Below are positions 29,011 to 39,732 of a DNA stretch of 64,000 nucleotides, one piece after another. Origin of the DNA: Amphiura filiformis (taxonomy: Eukaryota > Echinodermata > Ophiuroidea > Amphilepidida > Amphiuridae). The notes under the pieces were generated by a model. That model was not told where the DNA came from. It made no database searches and was given only the letters and a program-made list of their open reading frames with translations. Each line of letters begins with the position of its first letter. The stretch's first letter is position 1. Where the stretch lies: contig NC_092642.1 in NCBI RefSeq assembly GCF_039555335.1, positions 19,658,382 to 19,722,381 of the forward strand, written 5' to 3'. The position numbers and the translations under genes are program-made.

Positions 29011-29480
29011 CTTAAAAGACTATCAAAAATGTAGCTTGTGTTTAATGTTGTAATGCGTATTTAATACACTATGTACAAGTATGTGGACTTATACTTATGG
29101 TGATTATACATGCTTATTTGCGCATTAAAAAATGATACACAAACGTGGGTTATTTGTGAATAAGATTGGAATAATTACGCACGTTGCAGTCAATTGTGAG
29201 GTGTTAATGACTTATTATATTTGCATCTGTGTGTTTACAAATAATAAAATGTGATTGGATCACATGCATCGCATGTATCCATGAGTTTATGATATCAATA
29301 ACCTTAAGAATAAACTAAGTGACTTTGAAAAGAATTGTTTATAACAGTTCCACTTTCCTTGATGATTTGGTGGCTCTAAATAGAGCAGTAAATGTAAACC
29401 GCTCATGTCTACCGAGTTTCTTTTAATTCCTTCAATCAATGTCATAGAAGCCTAACAAGCATTTAGGGGTTAGAATATGA
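29011..29480. other. Region without recognised features
   Basis: AT-rich sequence with two AATAAA hexamers (29243, 29309) that could belong to a distal 3' end; otherwise nothing. Confidence 0.4.
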
Positions 29481-29489
29481 CCTATAGAC

Positions 29490-29740
29490 GAATCCAACAA
29501 GCCAAGTCATGGTCAGGATTTGGTCTGCCATTTTTGGGTCCCCGCATGCACCAAACTGGTGTTGTGAGTGCCCAATTGGGTGGATTAAACCCGCTTAAAA
29601 TTATATATTCTTTTGTGTTGTAAACTGTCATCATTCTTTTGTCTACGTGTAACATGGGTGATAGAGTGCAGTTTAAATACCCTCCATGCAAGGCCGCATC
29701 ATTTCACATTTTAGGTGAGCTAGAGCCGACGGGGACCCAG
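29490..29740 (+). repeat. Dispersed repeat, plus copy (partner at 4740-5010)
   Basis: GCACCAAACTGGTGTTGTGA, CCAATTGGGTGGATTAAAC and CTACGTGTAACATGGGTGAT match the reverse complement of 4740-5010. Confidence 0.55.
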
Positions 29741-30036
29741 CTAATGGCTGCCATTGAGGTGTAGGGATGTGTGAAATTGGATTTGTCTATATTCTTTAGA
29801 TTTAAACACAAGAAGAAGGGATTGTGCAATCTCCATCCAATATATATTTGAGATATTAATTATGGTATTGATGATAAAATGTTGGCTTTAGATTATTTGC
29901 ATCAAACTGTTTTGATGTATTTGTTTGTATAGGTCTTGTACAGCTAGCTTAGGCGATTAAAAATTGTTGACTAAAAACACATGTGACTTGCATGGGAGCT
30001 GACATAACAGCATCTAGACCGAGTAAGGAAAGTGAC

Positions 30037-30310
30037 CATAGGCATAGATCCCGGGGGATAAATCTCCCCCAATATTTTGCCAGGGTGGATGGTCTCTCAT
30101 ATTTGGCCGTTTTAGCCCCAAAAGTGCCCAATTTATTCCACTTTTGCACCATATTGCACCAGTTTAGCTTAAATATGACCATCATTTTGCACATTTTGTG
30201 CCCATTTCTACCATAAACTTATTCTGTCGCCAAAAGGTGCTGATTTACTATATTTCAAGAATTTTTTCAACCCCATCCCCCCATTGTCAAAAAATCGGGT
30301 GATCTTCCTG
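30037..30310 (+). mobile_element. CATAGGCxTAGATCCCGG repeat family, copy 3
   Basis: It starts CATAGGCATAGATCCCGGGG and contains CCCAATATTTTGCCAGGG, TTTTGCACCATATTGCACC and GTCGCCAAAAGGTGCTGA. Confidence 0.7.
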
Positions 30311-31010
30311 TATATTTTGCATAGAAACACAGCAAACATGGTCAGATTTTGCAAGAAAATTACTTTTTACAACTTTGTCTTGTTATTGTAAGTTTGCATT
30401 GATAATTTTTTTTTAATTTAGTTGTTGATAACATAAAATAATTAGAATACGCTAATAATATGCCTAATAATTAGGTTATATAAATCATCAGTAACGTTGA
30501 TGATAATTGTCTGCAAAATTTATATCCATTTGTATGTAGTGAACCTCCACCTGAGTAATTACATGGTGGTTTGTTATGGTGGCACCCATGGCTCATGAGC
30601 AATTTTTTCAATCAACTTTTTTTAATCACCTAAGCTAGCTGTTGTATAAGCTCCATTGAAGCTGTAAATAAACAGTACTACTAGTATTTTTATGAAAATT
30701 ATTTAGCAAATATATAGAAATATATATAACTGTCTATATGAAAGTATCATGTTTTTGGAAAATATATTATACAGCTCAATATTAAAAAAGTCAATTGGAA
30801 AGTTATAAACTTTGTTAATTCAGATAATGTTGATATCATTAAATTAATTTAATTATTGTCATAACAAATGGAATAAAATGTGACACAAGATATATTTTAA
30901 ATTTCCCAGTGGAACTTATTCTGTGAAAACTTTCTTATGCGTAGTGTAACATGACCACCTTTAATATATTAAGATGTTACCCCCCCATGCATCCAGGGCC
31001 ATAGCCAGGG
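30311..31010. other. AT-rich region, nothing recognised
   Basis: Long A/T-rich stretch without ends, boxes or reading frames of note. Confidence 0.45.
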
Positions 31011-31014
31011 ACAG

Positions 31015-31165
31015 GCGATTTGCGCGAACTTTTTTCCGCGCAATTCCAAAGAATTGGTTTTTTTTTTTTCCTATGGGCAGGGATACATGATTTGCACTGA
31101 AAAAAGAGTTCCGCGCAATTCCGCGCAATTTGCTATTTTTTTCCGCGCAAATCGCCTGTCCCTGG
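31015..31165. mobile_element. CCAGGGACAGG element, copy 2
   Basis: CCAGGGACAGGCGATTTGCG pairs with CGCAAATCGCCTGTCCCTGG exactly. Interior TTCCGCGCAATTCC appears three times. Opposite orientation to 10252-10393. Confidence 0.8.
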
Positions 31166-31582
31166 CCATAGCAATAGGTACGGTAGGGGATGTCATTGAT
31201 GGCAATATTTGAGAAACTTCTTACGTTTTTTCTCTTTTTTTGCACCTCATTTGTCTACCTTGTAATGGCTCAGATTGCAATATTGCTCTGAGTAATTTTA
31301 GGTTTCTGCATGATTTTGCAAATGTTACGTTTCTGCATACTCAAGCACTAAATCGCATTTTCTACTTTTTGTTCACCCATATAGGGGTTGCTAGGGTGAC
31401 CGAATAAAAAGGCCCACTCTTTTTTCTTTTTTCTTCAAAATCAGCCTTTTTTGAAGGAAAAAAATCCTGGCTACGGGCCTGCCTACAATAGAAGAGGGTG
31501 TAATTAGCCTATAGTGTTTTAGATCAGCATCAGCTGTACATTTATTTAGTTTTAAAAAAAAGACATATCATGAGTGTATAAT
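31166..31582. other. Region with T-rich repeat remnant
   Basis: GACCGAATAAAAAGGCCCAC followed by T/C runs and AAAATCAGCCTTTTTTG near 31400-31470 looks like a degraded element; no partner seen. Confidence 0.35.
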
Positions 31583-31585
31583 ACC

Positions 31586-31640
31586 CAATGAACACAAAAC
31601 GTTTTATAGAAAATATTTTATGTTGTTAAAAGTATCAAAG
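31586..31640. repeat. CCAGCAAACACA-family fragment
   Basis: CCCAATGAACACAAAACGTT then AGAAAATATTTTATG resembles one end of that family. Confidence 0.45.
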
Positions 31641-31842
31641 TCTGGGTTAAAAGCAAAAGGCTGACATTATAGAATCACTTTATAGCCCAACTTGGTACAA
31701 TAATATTAGAAAATAATATCCACTAGTTAAACATTGTGGTTAACCATCGTGTAGGCCTCACAACACTATTCTGTCACCTGATGAAGGGCAAGGCCCTTAA
31801 AATTTTCAGTATTCAATTATCTTTTACGCTTGTTTGTCGACA

Positions 31843-32000
31843 GTGACGGCCCCAAATATTTTTCTTGCCCCCTCTTACTTTGGAGGCAAATGACCCCAAA
31901 AATTACGTAAATTTCCACTTTTTGCGGCAATTTTGCGCAAAATTTGCCGATTTTGCCCCCTCGCCGCCCCCGAAAAAATTAAATGCTGGTGCCGCCACTG
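31843..32000. mobile_element. Element W, copy 2, with TTTGTCGAC duplication
   Basis: AGTGACGGC...GCCGCCACTG, flanked by TTTGTCGAC at 31834-31842 and 32001-32009 (9-bp target duplication). Interior TTTCCACTTTTTGCGGCAAT matches 26217-26440. Confidence 0.8.
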
Positions 32001-32134
32001 TTTGTCGACGCAGTTTATTCTCTACTAGTACTAGTTAACCAATTGGATAAACTATGGCTCGTTTGCCTGGAGGTTCTGTACAATATTGCTGACTAGAGAA
32101 TACATGTGTTTTGTTTAGGGGTTGGTGTGGCTGT

Positions 32135-32430
32135 ATACGCTGGCGAAGTTACGTAATAATCGGATTAACTACCATAGCAATAGGTGAAAAATATACCGCG
32201 GTGCACTGATACGTTCACGCGGTACCTCTTCATTGAACCATATCATGCTGATTACTTGCACCTGTAAGATTAGTATCTTTGAAAAGACCAGTATTGTATT
32301 CAATCTATGATTGCAGACATACACGGTGATGAGTGTAACCTGCTTGTAGTGCAGCGCGATATGTTCAAACTTGTTTTCACCTACTGCTATGGTAACTAAT
32401 CCGATTAATTACGTAACTTCGCCAGCGTAT
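32135..32430. mobile_element. TATACGMTGGCRAAG element, copy 2
   Basis: ATACGCTGGCGAAGTTACGT pairs with ACGTAACTTCGCCAGCGTAT; the pairing continues through AATCGGATTA and CTACCATAGCAATAGGTG. About 55-bp arms, opposite orientation to 5197-5478 with the arms intact. Confidence 0.85.
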
Positions 32431-33470
32431 TGAGAGAGGGGGTGTGAAAGAGGGGTGGTATGAGATGGAGAGAGGATAGGTAGATAATAAAACCTTTCAT
32501 AAAATGACCTAAGAAGAAAGTAGATTCAAATTACCAATGATTTCTAGACCATGAGTAATGTGCTCAGAAAAATGTAAACAATAAATGGCAACAATTTGTT
32601 GAAATGTTTGACCACACTGCTCTTCTGACCTATATTGTCTGTTCTGTGATCAATCCGTAGTTTGAAAATATACCCCTTGCCCCCCCCCCCCACACACACA
32701 CATATTCTTCCCCTGCATGATTTATATTTATTTAACGAGGAACACACATACATTTTTTCTTTATTTGTATTGATATGACTAGCGGGAGTCAAGTTGGAAC
32801 TTTTTTTTATTGGGGTACTTTCTCTCTTATTCTTGTTTTCATTTTCCCCTTCGTTCTTGACAAGAAAGCTTGTTTTTATTTATTTCATGTCTTAAAGCCA
32901 TATTCCATATATAGATTAGTATTTCTTTGCCATATGATAAAATGTTAGCTTTTATTATCAGATATGTCCCCTTTTAATTTTGAGCCGAACAACTGAAGCA
33001 AAGAAAATTGGAATTTACTACCAACGCCGATGTCGCCAATGTGTATCACTCCGTCCGTTGTGTTACGGTACTATCCTTTGATGTGTATATCCATCCCACA
33101 CACCATGTACGTACTGTGTTATGAACATTGTGTATGCGTTTGACTAATATTTCCATCGTAATACTAGTAATAAAACGACGGTTCCTGCATTTTATTCAAA
33201 ATCTCAGATTTTGACAAAACTACAGCACCTATAGTCTTGATTTTTGAAGGGTATATTTAATAATGTACAATATAATCATGTAAAAAAAACAGAATTTTGA
33301 GGGCGTCTTCCTTAGCAAGTTCAAAATAAACTGGTGTCTAGATTTAATCACAGTTAATGCACCAGGAAAATTATAGAACATAAAAGTACCTAATAAAAGC
33401 AGTAGATTGCTAACAAGGTGGTATCTGAAGCAGTCCCAAAATGACACCCCTGTTATGTAGGGGCAGAGCC
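32431..33470. other. Region without recognised features
   Basis: A C-run followed by ACACAC lies near 32680-32705. Otherwise AT-rich sequence; ORFs up to 82 codons lack family features. Confidence 0.45.
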
Positions 33471-33472
33471 CA

Positions 33473-33800
33473 TTTCATTGCATTTGCATTTGCATTGCAT
33501 TTGCATTGCATTGCATTTGCATTGCATTGCATTTGCATTGCATTGCATTTGCATTGCATTGCATTTGCATTGTATCTGCATTGCATCTGCATTGCATCTG
33601 CATTGCATCTGCATTGCATTGCATTTGCATTGCATTTGCATTGCATTTGCATTGCATTGCATTTGCATTGTATCTGCATTGCATCTGCATTGCATCTGCA
33701 TTGCATCTGCATTGCATTGCATTTGCATTGCATTTGCATTGCATTTGCATTGCATTTGCATTGCATTTGCATTGCATTTGCATTTGCATTGCATTGCAGG
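33473..33800. repeat. ATTTGCATTGC minisatellite (octamer-rich)
   Basis: About 330 bp built from GCATTTGCATT, GCATTGCATT and GCATCTGCATT units. ATTTGCAT, the exact POU/Oct octamer (ATGCAAAT on the other strand), occurs more than a dozen times. All six frames stay open only because of the repeat (NANAMQMQC, HLHCICIA). Confidence 0.93.
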
Positions 33801-34030
33801 CATTTATATAGTGCATCTACTTCAAGAACAATGCGCTTGAAAACACAAGGAACAAATGAACAATCCCAGATGATCCCAGAAAGGCTGTTAGTGTTCAACA
33901 ATTGAGTTTGGTTGGGGTTTTTTTTCTTCAAGATTTTGCCAAAATACTGGAGGCTGGATGGAACCCCACCTTCCACCCACTGTTATGTAGAGCGGCTGTT
34001 ATTTTGAATAGGCATTATGCAAGAGTGACT
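33801..34030. other. Region without recognised features
   Basis: Nothing recognised between the minisatellite and a tRNA-like fragment. Confidence 0.4.
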
Positions 34031-34031
34031 T

Positions 34032-34100
34032 TGTTGGGTGTGGAATCGAACCACAGGTAGCAGAAGCACCTTCCATTAACCAACTTTACTGTCAAGACAT
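34032..34100 (-). repeat. tRNA-derived fragment
   Basis: On the minus strand, CCTGTGGTTCGATTCCACAC is a perfect B box, preceded by AAGTTGGTTAATGGAAGGTG as A box. The D-to-T distance (about 35 bases) is too short for a tRNA gene. Confidence 0.5.
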
Positions 34101-34160
34101 GCCCAAATTACTAACATTTGTTGTTTTCTTATTTGGAATGAATGGGAAGTTGGGTCCTTA

Positions 34161-34390
34161 AGGCCTCGTATCCATAGGCTGTTCCCTTGTGGCGTGTGCC
34201 CTTGTTCCGTGTTTACTTTTTCCCATGTGACCTGCCACACAGACAACGAACCTTTGTTTGCTCAGACAACGAACCTTTGTTTTGCTTAGTGGCCGCTACG
34301 GTTCGTTGTCTGTGTGGCAGGTCACATGGGAAAAGTAAACATGGAACAAGGGCACACGCCACAAGGGAACAGCCTATGGATACGAGGCCT
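34161..34390. mobile_element. Near-perfect inverted-repeat element (about 90-bp arms)
   Basis: AGGCCTCGTATCCATAGGCT faces AGCCTATGGATACGAGGCCT, and the pairing continues almost unbroken through CCACAAGGGAAC, GGGCACACGCC, CATGGGAAAAGTAAAC and GTGTGGCAGGTCACATG. The loop holds two direct CAGACAACGAACCTTTGTTT copies. TTAA precedes the left end; the right has CTAA. Confidence 0.88.
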
Positions 34391-34611
34391 AAGGTGGGTG
34401 GAGCCCATTGTTGACCTATAATCCTGGAGAAAAAGGTTGGCATACTTTGCCTGTCTTTTGGTATATCTCTGCTCCTGCTCCCCACATTAATTCAATGTTG
34501 GACCAAACCATGTTGTCAACGGGTCTGTGAGACTCTCCACCATGGAAAGATGGGGAGTAGGAAGGATGAGATACATATTTCATGCATGTTTCACTTGCCT
34601 TTTCAAACACT

Positions 34612-34808
34612 AGGATCCACAACAAGCTCATCCATCAGTGCACAGTTCTTTAACCCCAATACATTTGCACATTCATTGAATGACCTTTGAAAATTTGGTT
34701 ACAAAAACTCATACTCTGCAACTTGAGGTCAAATTTTGCACTATGATTGTTTAATTGAGGTTATTGAACAATGCCATTGGGATGAGGCCATAGTGGTTCA
34801 TAGTGAAA
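34612..34808 (-). repeat. Dispersed repeat K, copy 3
   Basis: CATTCATTGAATGACCTTTG, GTTTAATTGAGGTTATTG and GGGATGAGGCCATAGTGGTT are the reverse complement of copies at 14648 and 23311. Confidence 0.75.
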
Positions 34809-34879
34809 GTGTGCTAACTATTTTTGTCCAGGATTGTCTGAATCAAATAAAAAATATGCATCTAATTTCATATTTTGGC

Positions 34880-34960
34880 TTAGGGGCCGTCCATAATTTT
34901 CGCCATTTTAAGTTATGCACAAAGCTAGCGTAAGAGGGGGGAGGGGATACAAATTTTGAG
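34880..34960 (+). repeat. GGCCGTCCATAATTTTCGCC element end
   Basis: GGGGCCGTCCATAATTTTCG CCATTTT then TTATGCACAAAGC matches the left end of 35957-36335; the other end is not found here. Confidence 0.6.
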
Positions 34961-35293
34961 CAGGTGTGCGTAAGAAAAATGGTGATTTATTTGAGCAAAA
35001 AAAAAGGAAACTTTATGGTATTTTCCAAAATTTTATTCATAACTTAATAACCAATTAACCTCATAAAATGTCAAAGAATTGTTCAATTCTAAATTATTTA
35101 ATGTTGTGTCTATTATCCACAGCGGTCCTACATTCTTAATTTATTTCATACCAGAATATGCCTACATAAAGAACGAGATGATGAATGGCAGCAAAGGGAC
35201 GTCCCTCCTGAAACTGATAAATGCAAGTAGATTGTCACTGTTCAGCGACAAAAGACATGAAGCCCATAGTTTAATTGCAAGAACATTTTACCA

Positions 35294-35956
35294 TTAAGGG
35301 ATCTAGAATGAGCGTTTATTATGTTTCGACAGTATTTTTGTGGGACATGAGAGCACCTCAGACCTATCGAATTGCATTCTGAATACTGAAGCATGTCTTT
35401 CTGATATCAAATAATTTTCATTTTTGAAAATCACAATATAATAGAAATTTTATGACAAATTATAGAAAATTGATATTTTTCAAATTTTTGATATATAACA
35501 GTCCTCAAAGTAAATTATATAAATCTAATGATATAGTCTTAAAGTGTATGTAGCTGGGAGGAAAAGCTGATGGTCAATTGAAAATGTTGACCTTTCATAT
35601 TGACGATATGGATTTTTTTCCCAAAAAGACCTAATTTTTTTTGTGTTTTGGGAAAAAAATCCATATCTCCAATACGAAAGGTCAAAATTTTCAATTGATC
35701 GTCGGCTTATCCCACCTACATACACTAAGTATAAATCATCAGATTTGTAAAGTTTACTTTGAGTACTGTTAAATATCAAAACTATCAATTTTTAATGATT
35801 TGCCATAAAATGTGTATTAAATTGCGAATTTCAAAAAATCTAAATTATTTGATATCAGAAGGACATTCTTCGTATTCAGAATGCAATTCGATATGTCTGA
35901 TGTGCTCTAATGTCCCAAAATAAATACTGTCCAAACGCTCATACCCCACCCCTTAA
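35294..35956. mobile_element. TTAA-flanked foldback element T3, copy A
   Basis: TTAAGGG...ATGAGCGTTTATT at the left and AAACGCTCATACCCCACCCC TTAA at the right. Pairing runs along almost the whole 663 bp (CGACAGTATTT/AAATACTGTCC; CTATCGAATTGCATTCTGAA / TTCAGAATGCAATTCGATAT; GATTTTTTTCCCAAAA/TTTTGGGAAAAAAATC). Copy B is at 40295-40950 and a core fragment at 16923-17140. Confidence 0.85.
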
Positions 35957-36335
35957 GGGTTCGGCCCATAATTTTCGCCATTTTTGCTTACGCACAAAGC
36001 GTGCATAACTTTTTACCCCCCTCCCCCCTCGAGTTATGCATGATTAATTGATGGCTCTCATTTTCATGAAAATATGGTTTAAGAAAAAACATTTCAACAT
36101 TTTTCATCCAGGATTTAACAAATCTACCTGATCATAATTACTTTAGAACTGTTCTAAATTTGTTTAGAACTTCATATACACCAGGACAGAGTATTTGGTT
36201 AACTATTTATCAGTAGTACGCATGGGAAATTTTTCGCCATTTTATTTGTGCATAACTCGAGGGGGAGGGGGTAAAAAGTTATGCACGCTTTGTGCGTAAG
36301 GGAAAATGGCTCAAATTATGGACGACCCCTTATAA
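35957..36335. mobile_element. Inverted-repeat element abutting T3 copy A
   Basis: CCATAATTTTCGCCATTTTT and GCTTACGCACAAAGCGTGCA at the left pair with TGCACGCTTTGTGCGTAAGG and AAAATGGCTCAAATTATGGA at the right (about 85-bp arms). It begins exactly at the TTAA that ends T3 copy A. Solo ends occur at 34880 and 42110. Confidence 0.8.
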
Positions 36336-36623
36336 AATATAACCATAAAAGGTATGGCCACCACATTTTCAGGTTTTGGTCCTCGCATTCATGTCAAGTC
36401 AAAAATTTAATCATTAAAAATTTGGTGAATAAGTCGAAAGAATTGCAGATTTTTTTTTGGTTACAGCTATTATGAAATATTGCCAACATGCTATTTCCAC
36501 CACATTAGAAACATAGTCATATTATACTTTTTATAGTCATGCCAAATCAATTAAATTTATTAAAGGATATTCTTTGTCACAAATCTTTACAATACATTTA
36601 AAAAAAAAAATGACATTGTTGTT

Positions 36624-37690
36624 GTTAAGGAGGCTGTGTACTCTCAGACATGCATGTAGTAAAAGTGCAATAACGTTGTAATTATTCACGCAAGACGTAT
36701 CAAAGTATACATTTTTATAAAGGCAAGACATCAATAAATCTTAATATAAATACAGATTTGGGGTAAAAACAACAATTATGAAGAAAATCACAAAAAGTGA
36801 GTTTTTGGCAATATTTGTTAGGTACATCATAACAAAAAACACTCTTTCCAAAATATTTTTATTTTGTTTTTAGCTCAATCTTGAGGCTTCATTCCAAAAA
36901 CTTTTTTTTTAAATTTTTTTGATATTGGCCTTAGTTTTTGAGATATTGACCATATAAGGCTTTTAACTTTTTAAAATTCACAAACGCCTATTTGCACAAA
37001 ATGATGCCTAAAATCGGAAATAGACCAAAATATAAAAAATGAGTTGATCATGCTTTTTACGATGATCATATTTGCTTACTTATAGATGCTGTATTTATTA
37101 AGTTATCTTGTACCTAAATCATCATTTTACCGAGAAAATGAACATTGAAATAATGGCCGTTGAAGTTTAAAGTGGTCACATTTTGCCCTTTCATCAAATC
37201 TCACAGGAGAATGCGGCAGTTTTCGTTTTTCTACCTTATATTACGTGAACATCAGGTAAATCCACAGCCCGTTGAGAAGTTTGAGCGAAATCCATTCATA
37301 ACTTGATATTCAAATCGAGGGAAAGAACTTGAAAAAACCCACATTTTATCATCTAAAACGGAGCCATTTGACCACTTGAAATTAGTGTTTCCAAAGGATG
37401 CGCCACGCATGCAGATAAGCATTGCGTATCTGTGCGTTAACAAATTGCGCGATACGCAGCGCAATGCATTGTTGCGCGCATGTACCCCGCTGATACAACG
37501 AAGATTTTCTCTCTTTTAAAGTTACAAACACGAATGAAATAGTGAAATAAAATCCATAAAATAGCGCAGTTGGAGTTTATAAATCTGGATTTTCTTTCCT
37601 TGTATTTATAAAAAACATAACAAAGTAACAAATATCAAAAAAGCTCAATTTTGCGAAAGAAACAACGTCTTAAGTACACAGCCGCGTTAA
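36624..37690. mobile_element. TTAA-flanked element T2, copy 2
   Basis: TTAA + GGAGGCTGTGTACTCT at the left; GTACACAGCCGCG TTAA at the right. Same orientation as 20772-21873 and similar along its length, slightly shorter (1067 against 1102 bp). Confidence 0.82.
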
Positions 37691-37718
37691 ATGTTAAGTG
37701 GTTAACAATTATGATATA

Positions 37719-39500
37719 CTAGCGGGATACCCGCGCTTCGCGCGGGTCCCCGCTAGATGAGTAAATGGGGGCGATCACTAAAACAGGAGGAATTACTGAA
37801 AAGTAGAATCATTGAAAAAGTAAATGTTATTTTTCTAAACCTGTCCCTTCTGGCAGTTCCATTTAGCTTCTTTCTTTCTTTTCAGTTTCTTCTAACATGG
37901 GCATAGTTTGTTCCCATTAAAAAAATTGCTATTTAGTTTGTGATTTTTCGCTTCCATGTTATTTATTTATTTAACCCCATTCCCATTATTTTTTAACTGT
38001 GTTTTTTTTAACATTTCCCTTTTAGCTTCTTTTTTATGCTGCTTAGCTTGTGATTTCCCGCTTCCATGTTATTTATTTAATTCTGTTCTCATTATTTTAG
38101 CTTCTTTTTTCTTAGATTTCCTGATTAATTTTAATATAATTTTAGCTTTTTTCCTTACGTTAGCTGATTAGTTTCTTTCTTTCCTTCTTTATTTTGCTCC
38201 CGTTTCATTTCGTTACTGTAACCTTTTTAGTTTCTTCTACATAGATCAATTTTGTTCCAATAAATATATGCTGTTATTTTCCGTTTCCATGTTATTTATT
38301 TATTGATGTTATTTATTATTATTTATTATTATTTTATAAATCTACCCTTACTTACGTTTGTCCTTTTAGCTTTGGCTTTTTTTCACATATTTTGTTCCCA
38401 GTTTTCATATTTCCTGCTTAGCGTGTGATTTCCCATTTGCATTTAGGCCTAATTATGTTCTCATTATTTTACCTTTTTTCATGAATTATTTTTCTCTACT
38501 TGCTTAGTGCTTCGGAGGGCACTTTAAGCTGTCGGTCCCGTGTACATGCATATTTTCTCACATTAATGTAGTGTGCACGTTAAAGAACGTCACAGGCTAT
38601 TCGAAAAGAGCAGGGGATCATCCCGGTCATGTTGACTGTACTTCAAAATACACTCATCTACTCTAGGTTCCAGAGTAAAAAATAAGTACAGCTTGTTTGT
38701 ACGCAGTGCGACAATACTCATACATATGAGGGAGGCACTTATAAGGAAGAAGAAGAAGAAGAAGAAGGAAAGTTGGCCTATGCATATGCGCCCCGTGCGT
38801 GCGCGTCACATCCCTTGTACGCCAACTGCCAGTTAGTTACGATACGCGCTACCACTGGTGACAATAAAAAGCCCGGAAAAAAACACCCGTTTTCACCATA
38901 TTTTTTGACCGCTTTTCAACCAAATGCATTTCCGTATATATTCCTCAATCTCCCGTATGAATTTGGCTGTAAAACTAAACGACGCTTCATAGGCCTAGAA
39001 TGAAATTGTACACTGACTGCCTCCACCTCGGTCTCCTGATTCACGCGTCGTAGCCTTAATCTCTTGGCTGCCAACCTCGATGCAGTGGCGGAAAATGGGG
39101 CGCGTAGCTCTGCGTGAGGGGCTTAAAAGCTCGTAAGATCATTAATAAATTATGCGCGTTGCTGTGCATCTAGATAGCCTGAATCATTTCTTGGCCACCT
39201 CGCAGTTGGCAGAAAACGGGGCAATGTTGCTCTGCGTATGGTTTTTTTATGTAAATATTTATACTACGCGATTCACACTGTCCTTATTACCCACAATGCC
39301 ACTGCATGCGATTTTGCATAGCAACACAGCAGTTTTTATGTTATTCCCTTAGTTACAATCAATTTGTGCAAAACGAATGTCCGATGGAAAATGGCAATAT
39401 GTCTCCGATCAATATACCACTAAATCAAAGTCGAAAGTCAAGGCAATTCGGAGAACACTCGCGCACAAGATGGGCAATCTTCCTTTTATTTATATAGATA
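37719..39500 (+). mobile_element. Hairpin-headed repeat region with internal degenerate repeats
   Basis: It starts ACTAGCGGGATACCCGCGC TTCGCGCGGGTCCCCGCTAG, a strong GC hairpin (ACCCGCG/CGCGGGT stem) in AT-rich surroundings. Such hairpins head interspersed repeats in many invertebrates (from memory). Downstream, GCTTAGCTTGTGATTTCCCG + CTTCCATGTTATTTATTTA recurs three to four times (near 37928, 38038, 38270, 38413). The right limit near TTTATTTATATAGATAGGC at 39485-39505 is a guess. No reverse transcriptase frame was recognised. Confidence 0.5.
38505..38768 (+). mobile_element. Retroposon 3' end with AAG tail
   Basis: AGCTGTCGGTCCCGTGTACA, GTGCACGTTAAAGAACGTCA, GGTTCCAGAGTAAAAAATAA and GAGGGAGGCACTTATAAGG end in an AAG repeat tail (38748-38768). 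A 3' microsatellite tail marks target-primed retroposition, so this is a SINE or LINE end. Confidence 0.65.
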
Positions 39501-39732
39501 GGCCTATCAGAAAATAATTATTCCAGAGGCCCATGTTGCAAGGGAATATGCAAAAAAATAAATAATACAATTTTATGCAATTTTGTTTTACTGCAACTTT
39601 TAAACCATATTAGTGCAATTTTGCCAAATTCATTTTGTATTCCCTTGCAAGATGCATGGATCCTGCCATGTCAATAAAATTTCTGTACATTAATTACAAA
39701 TTTAAACTAAGCAATGGAATGCATTGAACATA

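Noticed and set aside
33473..33800. CRISPR-like array
   Set aside because: There are no spacers: the units are contiguous simple repeats, in animal DNA.
33410..33976. Open frames of up to 188 codons made of NANAMQMQC or HLHCICIA
   Set aside because: They are translations of the ATTTGCATTGC minisatellite on both strands; no sequence outside the repeat supports a gene.
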